NCBI GenBank assembly: GCA_002205965.3
Contig: NADL03000001.1
Coordinates: forward strand, 1,364,001-1,428,000
Source of the DNA: Kappaphycus alvarezii
Taxonomy: Eukaryota > Rhodophyta > Florideophyceae > Gigartinales > Solieriaceae
Direction: 5' to 3'
DNA: 64,000 nucleotides
The notes beneath the pieces are model-generated. The model searched no databases and was not told the DNA's origin. It saw only the letters and a list, made by a program, of their open reading frames with translations. Shown here one piece after another: positions 1-10,650 of this stretch (position 1 is the first letter of the stretch; the number at the start of each line of letters is the position of its first letter). Position numbers and translations under genes: made by a program.

Positions 1-215
1 CTGTTCATGAACCAACCACTCTCAGAATTCCGGGATCTCAACACACATGTCTCGTGTTCAACAGCACACTACAATTATCCTGAAACACCACAAATTTCGC
101 AGACAACTACCGACCTCCACGCGAGGCGACTGACTTGACCCCCCTCCCCAAAGCAATGAAACAAAAGTCTCACACTTTCTCCTGTTCACCGTATTTTCAC
201 GGGGAGTCACCTTAC

Positions 216-1465
216 TCACTTATTGGGTAGCTTCCCTCTGTCAATCTTGCCACGCTCACCAGTTATAACCGCCATGTCAAACCCAACATCCTTGCCATCA
301 AACTCTGCCACAACACATTTTAGCTCCTCTAGACTGTTCGCTTGACGCATCCTTGCCACCCACCCTTCCGGTAGTCCCGTGTAGCCTGTCCAATACCACC
401 CGAACCATTTCCTCATCATTCTGAGCCCCCTTCCTCGTTCCTCCCCCCTCCCCCCCTCCTCCACATGCGCCATCATTACCCTCCTTACTTCCTCAAACTC
501 TGGCACAGACACCCTCACTTCACCGCCTTCAAACCCTCGCGCAGGTCGCGGAACAACCACGGTCTACCTAAGCAACCTCTCCCAATCATAACACCACTGC
601 AGCCAGTCTCTCTGACCATGTCGACGGCATCCGCCGCCGTAAACACATCCCCGTTTCCAATCACCGGTACATCCACTATCTCTGCCAGCCGCCGAATCCT
701 CTCCCATCCCCGACGCCCCGCCCCTCGCTCATACCTTTCTCCTGCTGTTCTTGAATGCATTGCTATAGCCGCTACTCCACAATCCTCTAACACCCTTCCA
801 GCTGTCTCGTAAGTCATCTCCTTTTCATTCAACCCTGCTCTCATCTTCGCGGTAACCGGCACTCCATACTTCCTCCCCACCTCTACTACTCGTGTCACAA
901 TCTCTTTCAACTTCCCGACATTAGCTGCCAGCGCGGCACCGCCACCTTTTCTCAAAACCTTTGGTGCAGGGCACCCAAAATTCAAATCGATATGTTGAAC
1001 TGCATCGCGGCAGATAAGAAGGTCTGCAGCAGCAGCAGCTTCTCCCGCATCGGTGGAATATAATTGCACGGACCGCACCGGCTCATGCGTACCAAAGCTA
1101 ACGCGGCCCTCGGTACGATTCGACAACACGGAGGACGCCAGAACCATTTCCGAGATGTAGAGAGCGGCACCATAGGAGCGACAGAGTTTGCGAAAGGTGT
1201 AATTGGTAACGCCAGCCATTGGAGCGAGGATGATAGGTGGGGAGATCACCAGGTTGCCAAGCTGGAGCGGCGGAGGGGGAAGGAGCGAGTGTGCTGGCTC
1301 GCGGAATGTTGGGCGTGACAGTTGGGAGATCGGGGACAGACGGGTGGAATATGCAGGGCACGGGAACATTCGGGATACTTGATAGGAGCTACATGGGTCT
1401 TTGTCGTGGGTGAGATGACGAAGGCTGACGAGGGTGAAGCTACCATTGCTTTCATTAGTAATCAT
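216..1465 (-). CDS. tRNA-dihydrouridine synthase, DusB/NifR3-like
   Basis: This flavoenzyme family reduces uridine to dihydrouridine in the D-loop of tRNAs, using FMN and NADPH. From the ATG at 1465 the frame shows APMAGVTN (residue 81 on, FMN barrel start), NFGCP with the catalytic Cys at about residue 165, VTAKMRAGL with Lys207, MHSRT with His237, VPVIGNGDV and GVMIGRGCLGRPWLF, in the order and spacing of DusB. That frame stops at 515, but a second frame (560 to 216) continues the family pattern with FEGGEV and the helical C-terminal region. The change falls at GAGGGTTTG, where one more G would restore the frame, so I read one gene of about 417 codons. The stretch before residue 70 is longer than in bacterial DusB and is Ser/Pro/Arg-rich with almost no acidic residues; it may be an organelle transit peptide, and Met33 (codon 1369-1367) is an alternative start. 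No intron is seen. Confidence 0.85.
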
Positions 1466-1574
1466 TTATTTCAACGCGTTTGTACGGTAGTTCAGTGCGC
1501 CAATTTCTCCCATGGCCTTGAGTAGGCGCACAACGCACTCGGCGCGGCGGAACCACTGGCCATCAGTGTCCAGT

Positions 1575-1682
1575 TTCATACGGTACAGGCCTGTATGTAC
1601 AGTACACGGAAGCACTGTAATGTACAGTATTTTTTTGTACTACCGTACCGTATAGTACGGTACAGTACTGTACAGTACACTC
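1575..1682. repeat. Cluster of TACAGTA/TACTGTA palindromes
   Basis: About 100 bases made almost wholly of overlapping short palindromes such as GTACAGTAC, GTACTGTAC and CGGTACCG-like units. It lies just upstream of the DusB-like gene, between it and a LINE fragment. The same units recur in the GC-richer right part of the window, for example at 43537-43565. A promoter or insulator role is possible but nothing shows it directly; it could also be a simple foldback-prone repeat. Confidence 0.6.
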
Positions 1683-1719
1683 CCCGAAAAAAATAGGACC
1701 AAAAACTTAAACGTGACTC

Positions 1720-2074
1720 TAGACCGCGGATTTCCTCGAAGTCACTTTTGTCAACCCACTCGCGCCATCCAACAGGAGAGCGCGCACCTTTAACCCGCTC
1801 ACATCCCTCAACGCGGCAAAGGCTGCAAAGCATAGAAGATATGAATCTTTTATCGCGACCGCCGCACGAAGCAGGCTCATGCCTATACCTATATCCACCC
1901 TCGGGGCTGGCACCAAGACGCCTACGCAGTGCTTACCGACGTGGCGCAGAACGTGGCTTTAGGCCAATGGAGACATACGGGACGGTTCGAGCGGTCTTAA
2001 CACAGAGGCATGCGGCAGCAGCAGTGATGTCCAATGCATCCTGCCTGCTGACAGGCTTCAAGCCAGCTATTTAG
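1720..2074 (+). mobile_element. 3' fragment of a LINE with restriction-like endonuclease
   Basis: The frame from about 1730 reads ADFLEVTFVNPLAPS and then NAAKAAKHRRYESF followed by PIPISTLGAGTKTP. This matches the layout of the C-terminal endonuclease-like region of the LINE at 47.9-49.2 kb, where an aspartate-plus-hydrophobic strand (AIDVFVASP) is followed by QKRARYADL and a Gly/Thr-rich turn. After a change of frame the end reads YRRGAERGFRPMETYG and stops at 2072-2074. The copy is 5' truncated, and I could not define target duplications. It is related to, but clearly diverged from, the LINE at 48 kb. The assignment rests on pattern similarity by eye. Confidence 0.45.
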
Positions 2075-3869
2075 GCACATGAGTCACATTACCCATTATC
2101 CTGAACATGTCCAGCCAAACCGGGAGATAGCCGAGCCGCAATTTTCAAAAATTAAAGAACCAAATCAATGCATCATCGACTAGGGCTATAAATTGAATAT
2201 CGTACATTTGAAAGCGAAAGGCATGGACTCTCTAAGCTACCAATAATATTAAGAAATGGGCTCAGCTGAGCGACTTGTCAACAGCCTAGGCAGTTGAGGA
2301 TATGCCCTCAAATCTCAAGAAGCAATTCGCAATGTTCCCGTGTTTTTTTCTGTGATACTGGAACGATGATGATTTTAGGAGTCCAGGCTTATGATATATT
2401 GCATGACTCGCATGACACGAAGTCTATCGAGGTGAATGTGGCACAAGAGAATAATTACGTACAGTTACGTAGCTCTATCTCAGATTCCGCATATGCAATT
2501 GGATGGATCTCCATTTAGGTAGTATGCTGTTTAGGTTTAGTGAGATTGCTAAGTTTGCAATTGCATCGGCACCTGCCGGAACTTGGCTAATCTGATGGAG
2601 TGTTAATTCCTGGTTTGACAGGTTTACGGGAATTCTGTAGTATAAAAGGATAGCTTTGGTAGGAGAATAAAGGTCACAAAGGGCAACAAGAAATCTATTA
2701 TCACAAGGATCAGCTCTGTTTTTACAAGTTAGGCCAGGTAATTTCCTCTATCTTTGGTCACAACATTTTGAAGCAAGAAAAAAATAGTACCGAATCGATA
2801 TGCAGTTTATGGCAGAAGGGATGAATACAAAAAGCGTGAGCTGAGTTCCGATTTTAGTACTTCTACTAGTACCCTTACCTCGTCAACTCATTTTCGTCAA
2901 ACGTACAACAAGACAAAGAGAGAGTCTTTACTCTTTGCTTATCCTGTACACCGTGGACAGATCTGTAAGGCTCATTGATCAACATAAGGGTGCTATTCTT
3001 GTCGAGTTACCCGCTTCGAGTTGCTGCGATTGTAAGACTGCACAATCGGAAATAGGTATTAACCGCGTACGAAAGGTGGGTGAGTAAAATTAGTTACTGA
3101 CGAGAAGGACCGACGCTGCGGCATATGCAGAGCTACGGTTTCGACGGAATTGGAATTAGCGAAACTTCTCGGTTGCTTCCTTCCGTTCGGTTGGCGCCCG
3201 GCGTCGCCAGTAGATATTTAACCCCACAGAGGTGCACCACACTGCATCCGAGATGCAGTGTTTCCGAGATGCAGTGTGTACTTGAGCAGTACAGTGATTA
3301 CAGATAAATTGACAATTTTAGCCCTCCCCCATGAGAGGACTCCAGAAAGAAAGATCTTTGTCCACATTACATTACTTTTTGGCATCAGAAGGATGCAAAA
3401 AAGAAAAAAAATGGTTGGCATGTAAAAAAGATAAAACCAATAACCATCATTCGATCCCACTATCAAATAGATGGGACTCACCGAAAGAGCCAATACTTTC
3501 CTGGCAACAATGGATTCTCAGTAAATAATCTTAGTTATACAGTAATGTGACAAAAAAAAATAGAGATAAATAAAACGAAATATGATAAGTGATTTTAGTA
3601 CCCACTGGATGGATAATTGTATCTAAATCAAAATACAATGGCTTCAATCCATGTTCTAGAACCTGCTCATTTCGGATATGACTGCATTACGACGCAAAAA
3701 GCCGCCCTAAAATATAGCACGGCCTTTTAGGAGTGCTCTGACAGATTCTGCTAGTTATGAGACATTAATCCTTCAACCAACAATTATGTCACAAAAAAAG
3801 GCCCAATTTCTCTTTAAATATACGGAAGGTTCCTACTCCTAGCAGGAACCAGGCCAAAACGCCCTCTTA
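2075..3869. other. No gene recognised
   Basis: AT-rich sequence with short chance frames only. A purine-rich stretch with several A runs lies at 3390-3560. I see no conserved motif, terminal repeat or RNA gene here. The longest frames (60-91 codons) overlap on opposite strands and show no recognisable family. Confidence 0.5.
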
Positions 3870-5075
3870 ATATTGGCCGACATTGCTGTCGAGCGAGATG
3901 CTAAAACTTAGTAGTACCCCGAAAAAAAAACCAATGCTACAGGCGATTAGTCATCTTTTCCATGTTGTATCTTCGATGTGTTATATGAGGCGGGTGGAGC
4001 GCAGTCAATCCATGGAAAGACGAATTCTGATGCTTCGGAATTTCATTCGGTGTAGAATGACGTCGCAGATATTGCCAACAATAGCTCCTACGTTGGTTCG
4101 GGTCGCAAATTCTGTTAAAATGGAAAGGATAAGCTCTTCATGATGCTGACGACGCTCAAGTATGACAGTTAATGGGAACTAGTCGCCAAAGTATTCAATC
4201 TAAAGGGCCTAACATTCGAAAAGGCGATGACGAAGTTTATTGATTTGCTCAGTCGGCCGTTGTATGATGCTTTTTTTCGGGCGCAATCTCTCTCAGTTCC
4301 ATTTTGCTGGGTTTCTTCGGGACGTTAAGAAGTTTACGCATTTTTCGACTGCGCGTTTTTTACCAGCATAACATTCGAGCAAGCCAACCAACCGACGAGA
4401 AATATGCAAGAGGGGAAAGTTTACTGTAATGGAAACCATTGAACATTATCGCTGCAAGGAGGAAGTCAGTGTTCTGTCAAACATGCTTGCTGCAAATTGC
4501 ACAAAAAAGTATCCTGGGCTCGTGTCTGAACTAGAGATATTCCAGCGCAATGTAAACTTTCACAAAGTTGCCCTAAAAGAGACCGCCGAAGAATGGGAAT
4601 TTGTGGATATTGGGCGGCTGAGTGGAGAGAATCCATAGGAGTTGGCATTTTTGATGAAAAAAGGGTACCAAGGGGCATCTGAGCTTTTCAGGGCAATCAT
4701 TCCGAAGGAAAAATCGAATAATGGGTCATTGAATAGAGAGAAGGAGAAGAATAACAGGAAACAGCAGCAGATCTAATTATTGTATAGATTTTTTGGCCGT
4801 CTTTGTATGCTTTGAGTATTCATTGAAAGCAAATCGCGGTGGAAGGAGAATCGTCATGACTCTTTTTTGATCCTTGCACTGCGCTGACCAATGTTCATAT
4901 TCAGTTGCATCCGTTGCGATTGAAGGATACCAGCCATCACAGGCGTTTCAAAAACAGGCTTGATGCGATTGGTGATGATATTACTAAAAAGCGGCATCTC
5001 GTGCAAGAACAGTATCGAAAAAAGAGTCGTAGACGAATTGAAATACAGATTCGAACTGTTTAATTTAATGTTCGA
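3870..5075 (+). pseudogene. DDE transposase remnant (DDE_Tnp_4/Harbinger-like)
   Basis: Pieces in several frames follow the order of a DDE_Tnp_4-like transposase. An N-terminal segment LKGLTFEKAMTKFIDLLSR is near 4200. The catalytic part, with EEVSVLSNMLAANC and YPGLVSELEIF, is at 4460-4540. MKKGYQGASELFRAIIP is at 4653-4710, an FFGRLC segment is near 4790, and a basic tail RRRIEIQIR is near 5030. The order and spacing fit one gene of about 400 codons now broken by at least four frame changes and several stops. This is a plain DNA transposon, long dead. Terminal repeats were not found. Confidence 0.55.
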
Positions 5076-6510
5076 GAGGCGGATTCTGAGTAGTCATTAA
5101 AATAGAATTCAATGATGATGTTTCTGTTTATGTTACTGAATAATTTCTGTTTTACTAATTGCAATAGAAGAAGTATTATAATTATAATAATCTCGCATCT
5201 TCGAATTGTATCATTTTATAAAATATTAAAACCTTGAATAAATTTACAAATGACGAGTCATTGCATAATCATTTAGTCTTTGAGCGAGAGACATAACGAT
5301 ATTTATTCCATCACGGTTCTACTGTAAAATACTGTGCAAGGGAGCTAAAAATTCACCACAACTATCGTTTTCTATACGCTGAACTCAGCAATGGCTGCCA
5401 GATAGCACTCATTTGTCATAAAAAAGAAGGAAAAAAATTCCAGTGATTGCAATAGAGCATAAAAAGCCAAAGTGTGAGTGGCCAAAAAACGTCACCTGGA
5501 GAGTATCTGATTGAAAGAATTTTGTTTCCACCAACAAAAAAAGATTTAAATAGACGGGACTGACTATTTTGCATATTATTTGCACGAAGTACGAAAAGAT
5601 ACCAAATATTTTTCATCTTGTCAGCAGGGGCGGAAATTTATTACCGTTTGGGCTGCTTTATCATAGTACGGTGTTTATGATATCGATCTTTTCCCGAGAA
5701 AAAAGATTTAAAGCTTTATTGTACGATTATAGAGGATTGGAATCTATCTTTTTCTGAAATATACGTAGGGAACACCTACAGTTTATAGCACAGTTGTCAA
5801 GATCTGTCATTTCAAGATTTTTCATAATTGAAGAATTTCCACTCGTTTCTGCCCATACATACAAAATTTTGTATTTTTAAGTCAATAATACATTCGCTAC
5901 TTGTTTTTTTCTTCATGTGGTGCCATGCAATTCTACTTTGTACGGTTGGGGTGATAGGAGTAAATCTCTACGTTTCTTATGATCCTACAGTTAGTACAAC
6001 TTTCTATGTAGATGTGATCTACAGAGAGCCAACTAGATTTGGAGACGGAAATGTGTGTGTGGTCTCTTCTCTTTTCAAGAAGACTGTGCTACCTCGTTCT
6101 CTCCTGTCTGCTGTTTCTTCTGTGGCGGCTCTCCTCATATCTATTAAATGGTGATGCTGCGATGCAAAGGAGCAATTTAAAAAAGCATTGGTTGAAGGAC
6201 AGTGGCGTTTATGTACTGTCAGGACTGCTAAATAGCCTGATTTGACCCAATTTAAAGAATGTTGGGCATTTTGGAGTGTAAAAATATAAAATTGACAGGC
6301 AGCTTGCATCTTTTGAGGTATAGAGGAGTGCATTAATGGAACCTGGCACCGCATCAACAGGAGTGTTCTTAAGACTCTTTTTAAGTCTCTACCCAAACGC
6401 TCCAAAGAGGTGACTTAGAAGAAAGAAAATAGTAATCAATAGAGCCTTTAGACTGTTAAAGTATCAGCAGCAATTGTTCCGTACACACTGTAAAGAAGAG
6501 GAGTAATATT
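5076..6510. other. No gene recognised
   Basis: AT-rich sequence with a few overlapping chance frames of about 60-130 codons on both strands (for example 5828-6154 plus and 6019-6405 minus, which are mirror frames of each other). No transposase, reverse transcriptase or RNA gene motif is visible. It may be flank of the neighbouring dead transposons. Confidence 0.45.
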
Positions 6511-6849
6511 TTCAAAATGATTCTCAAACCAATTAGGAAAAAAGAGTGTCGCATTTTACACAAGAAGTTTTTGAGAGACTTTTTGCGTATTAAAAGCAAT
6601 GCTTATAAAATTCCAATCCCGCAACCAGCAACCATGCCTCGTGGTAGAATTCTGACCGCACCATTGCAAAAAATTCCATTGCTCCTGCGTGGCTCCTTCG
6701 ATTTATGCAAACAGTTCGATAACTTCTCCAAAACAGGGAATATATCAGTGCTTCTCTCTCGTAATACATTCCTCCTCGACATTCTTTGCGTTACATGAAG
6801 ATCACAAGCGAGTGCTTTCCCGGAGGCAAAGGATACAGTTGATGAACCT

Positions 6850-7745
6850 CTCCCTTAACTTTGGAGCATTTAGCTCTCTGGACTGTCTGAGATGTTTCCC
6901 TTTTTATCGAGAGGACCTTTTAAAGTTCATAGTAGATGAAGTATTGCCAGCACTGCAAAGTCACACAGTATGAAACAGATATGGCACATTTACAGCATTA
7001 ATCTGTTTCGCCTTACTCCGATGAATGTCTTCTCTCGTTATTTTGTGAGATCTGGAAGAGATGTTTGGGAAGTGCGGACCTCATCTTCCAGCGATTTTTG
7101 GGAAACTCTGGAGAATTATGGAACCCAAGGTCTCGCTTTTTCTGACAGATTAGAGCAGGTTCAACTTGAGAGAACATTTAAAGTAGAATCTATGTTAAAA
7201 CGAACGTGTCGGAAAACTGCATTGGGTCTATTCACGGTACATTCATTGTTATAACTCGTCCCTCCAACTATGGAGGGCGTCTAGTGACATTTAATGGACA
7301 AAAGAAGAAGCATGCACTGAAATAACAGACCATTACACTCCACAATGGTCTGGTTGGACATGCGTTTAGTCTGTTAGAAGGGCGAAGAACGAATAGACTT
7401 TGATATAAGAAGTGCCATGGATCATAGAATAGCAAAAGTTCTATAGATGATCGATTTCATTATTTACTGCGGTGATAGTGGATACAACGACAGAAGATTT
7501 TTCAACCTCCGTGAAGGAACCGAATTTACCAGCAGCGGTGAAGGCTTACAAAAAATCGATAGCCTCTGAAATAGTGACGGTGGAATGCTTCTACAAGGAG
7601 ACAAAGATTTATTAGCCAGTTACGCACTTTCAGAAAAAGATGAGAGTGATCGAATCAACAGCTGGGAACATGTACATAGCCACCATGCTATTGACGAAAA
7701 TCCTAAACTTCTTTTACCCAAACCCTATTTGACAGTATTTAAATG
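6850..7745 (+). pseudogene. PIF/Harbinger transposase remnant (HARBI1-like)
   Basis: In broken frames the plus strand gives the HARBI1-type order. CFPFYREDLLKFIVDEVLP is at about 6893-6950 and DLEEMFGKCGP at about 7050. The DDE region shows ITRPSNYGGRLVTFNGQ near 7254-7304, then KKKHAL and NGLVGHAFSLLEG. CGDSGYNDRRFFNLREG follows near 7470-7520. The C-terminal VTVECFYKETK and KKMRVIESTAGNMYIATMLL occupy about 7578-7700. The last part is close to the minus-strand transposase at 38.0-38.9 kb, so both belong to one family. Many frame changes and stops make it inactive. Confidence 0.6.
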
Positions 7746-7914
7746 AAAAGCCAGGATTGATGAGCAAATCGGTTAGACGGCAACTTAATAATGGGGTAGG
7801 GCGACGCCCCACCGGAAAGGGTTCGGTGTGAGGGGGCACAAGTGCCCAGAAGAAAATTTGCGCCGCTTCACGGCGAAAAGCGATGATATGGGCGCTCAAA
7901 AACGACACCATCCT

Positions 7915-8165
7915 TAACTCTTGAGTGAAGCGACGATACCTTTCAGCATGTTAGTCTGTGCGTCATTCATCATCTTTAATTTGTCTGAATCCGATTTTAA
8001 GTTATCCTCGCACTAGTGCGTCGTTCCTCACACTCTTTAGCGCGCTCTTGCATTTCAATGCAAGTTAATATCTCTTTAAAGAGATTTGTGCGGCCTCAAA
8101 ATCTGTAATCACCTCGATAAACGCTCCTAAAACGTATAGACCGTTATTTATGCTACATTTCCCCC
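7915..8165 (-). pseudogene. Possible Myb-like partner gene of a Harbinger element
   Basis: The minus strand shows a charged helical stretch (EMQERAKECEERR) and then DKLKMMNDAQTNMLKGIVAS ending in a stop. Such a coiled-coil tail is usual at the end of the Myb/SANT-like protein that Harbinger elements carry beside the transposase. It faces the transposase remnant at 6.85-7.75 kb tail to tail, as in the two clearer pairs at 20.6 and 37.9 kb. No DNA-binding domain is readable here, so the call is tentative. Confidence 0.3.
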
Positions 8166-9470
8166 GCTTTTTCCCATTTTAGCTGCCGTATTCTCTTCTC
8201 CTGAGATTCTTGAGTCCGTACTGGACTTCTTAGGTCTCAGAGCAGCCCTGCTCTGTTTCTCGATTAACGCTACCCAAGATCCAGCCTTTGTGTCTCCACG
8301 GCCTCTAATGTGTTACATTTATCTTCTTTTCTTGCCAAAAGTCTTCTCTGGTGATAGAAGTTATAGCCGAGAGGGAAAGGTTGACGGGGAAGGAAGGTTG
8401 AAGAGAAGTTCGCCAGCATTTGCTGGGATTCTACTAAGTGGCTCAGCAAACTGCAACCTATATAGTACGTCAATTTCACACACAAATCTGTATACCAAAT
8501 CCAAGTTAATGGTATTTACAACATCAAATTTCCTTTAAAAATACCCTCTTTGTAAAATATTACATTCAAAAATCAAAAGGATTTACTCGTGGATAACTGA
8601 CATTTATCCAATTTTTTTGAGAATGAAATCAATCATTAGAGTTTTATTTCCATTATTTTTTTAAAAAGCTGATTTTACCTTAGTAAGGTACAGTACATAT
8701 TACCAAAACTTGACCTCTGTTTGTGTTTAAGTACAAGAGGCACATATAAAGATGTCTATAAGAAGCTGTCTACCAATGATTAAATATCTATTTTGACTTA
8801 CCTTTCTGTGCAGCCTCTTTTATTTCCACCTAGCAAAATATTTACTTTAATTGTTGGCTAGGCAATCAAAAATTTATGTAATGCGATTTTTGGTCAGCTA
8901 TTTAAATATATCAAATTTTATTCCATTATCTTGTATATATTGGATATTTTATAGCAGCGGAATAAATATTTTGAACCCTATGCACAAGATTAGATCATTT
9001 ATTAGCGATAGAGGTGCTACAGAGGTTTATATTTATCTGTTTAAATGGAGAAAATCATAATGTTGCAGTTAATCCTGAAGAATGGCACAGATAGTAGCAC
9101 ATGCTGAACGAAATGGAGACTAGACAGTTTCAAGTTGAACTAGGCGGAAAAATGTATATGAAATTCATTGCTACTTGTATTTGGAATAAATATTTCTATT
9201 TTTTCTTTCATCGACTAGGAGTTTTTTAGTCTACTTACATTTATCAATATTGACCGTACGAATTGCGAAAAATCGAATAGGTAACGTTATTAAAACTATA
9301 AATGAAAAGTAAAAATGGAATAAAGAGCAAAGAAGTAGTGTGAAAATTTTATTTACATCCGGGTTCCGGGTTTGGGCTCTACTTAAACGGAAGGCTACTA
9401 TTGATCAATAGTAATTTTTAGTGTTCTCATCGACATCTAATACGTAAATTAATAGTCGTTTTCTTGCCTT
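8166..9470. other. No gene recognised
   Basis: AT-rich sequence. Mirror frames of 71-82 codons at 8270-8538 show no family pattern, and the 69-codon frame at 8851-9060 is of low-complexity composition. No terminal repeats or RNA motifs were seen. Confidence 0.45.
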
Positions 9471-9473
9471 ATA

Positions 9474-10650
9474 CTAAGACGGTCCACAAAGTGAGTCATT
9501 ATGCGTATGAAAGCGATTGTCTGTCGACAGTCTCTCATACCAATTGACTCTTCTTATTAAATTATTATTCTTTGGGAGACCGCGTCGAAGAGGTAAGTAC
9601 TTTGGTGGTGGAAGCTTCTTTCTGGTAACAGCAAGAATTTTCCCAGTAATTTTCCGTTTTTTACTGCAAACTGGGCACGAAATCGAATTAACGTCCTTGC
9701 ATTGCATTTTATAATTCTCTAATAAATTTAGTTTTTAAATGACAAAATAAGACTGGATGACCCACACTCTGACAAAGCACCGCCAATCCGTGATATAATT
9801 GAAGGCTGGACCCATTCTGCTACAAGGATCACATATAGGGTGTGTGTGAGACACTTACTTTTAAATGACATGCCGTAGGACTGTATACTTTTCGAGACAT
9901 ATATAACCCGAGGCTTCCACATGTACCGTTACGTGAAGCTAAATCGCGGTTCCTCAATATATTAGACTGCTTATTTGTATTCTTCGATATTTTTTTGAAT
10001 AATGTGGATAAAAGGATCTTTTGTAGATATGGAAGCTGTTTTGTGGCGAAGAAAGTCCCAAAGTTGCGTCAAACAACCCTCTACAACATTTCTTGGGCCT
10101 AATAGATTCTGCCATGATTTAGCTGAGCTGTAGCAATGTCTTTATTGGCTCCCTGCGAGTTTATCTTGAAACGCTGAATGGATCATATACAGTTAGATGT
10201 CATCGAATGTTGAAAGAAAAGCACTCTGTGTTTTGAATAATGTGCCTTAATTGAGATCACTTCCGCAGCACTAGGTGAGTACAAAGCCTTTCAATAGAGG
10301 GCCTTTTATTCGTTCTTCTCACTTCTTAGTCACTATTTTCTAACGTAGAGAGGGCCTAGTGACGCTTTTGCTTTTCCATTACCCTCTTGTAGGCAGATTA
10401 ATTGCCTTGCTTACGATCTACAATTGTAGTTATATCTGCGACCTCAAACAAATAAATCAATTTAAAGGCAGTAAATGTCTCTTCTCATGTCTGTAAGAGT
10501 TCAGGATCAACAAATGTGCGGAATTAATATTAAATAAACGTCTATTAGTGTCGTAGATAAGTATTTCAAAAAAGTTTTGTAAGATCTGTTCACGTTTACG
10601 ATTAAGCCATCGAAATGTCCTCATTCCGCAGTTAAGTTGTTCCATTGGTC
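9474..10650 (-). pseudogene. Decayed transposase-like coding remnant, minus strand
   Basis: Minus-strand pieces include CPVCSKKRKITGKILAVTRK (about 9600-9680), a Cys/His-containing segment SRMGPAFNYITDWRCF (about 9790-9840), and SAAEVISIKAHYSKH (about 10235-10280). The last resembles the substrate strand region of DDE transposases; a following segment (LTQLWDFLRH) resembles their C-terminal helix. The pieces lie in different frames and contain many stops. It could be one DNA transposon or two fragments; I could not decide, and no ends were found. Confidence 0.3.

Noticed and set aside
7254-7293. CCCTCCAACTATGGAGGG palindrome taken at first for a transposon end
   Set aside because: It lies within the Harbinger transposase remnant and codes for its RPSNYGGRL segment.
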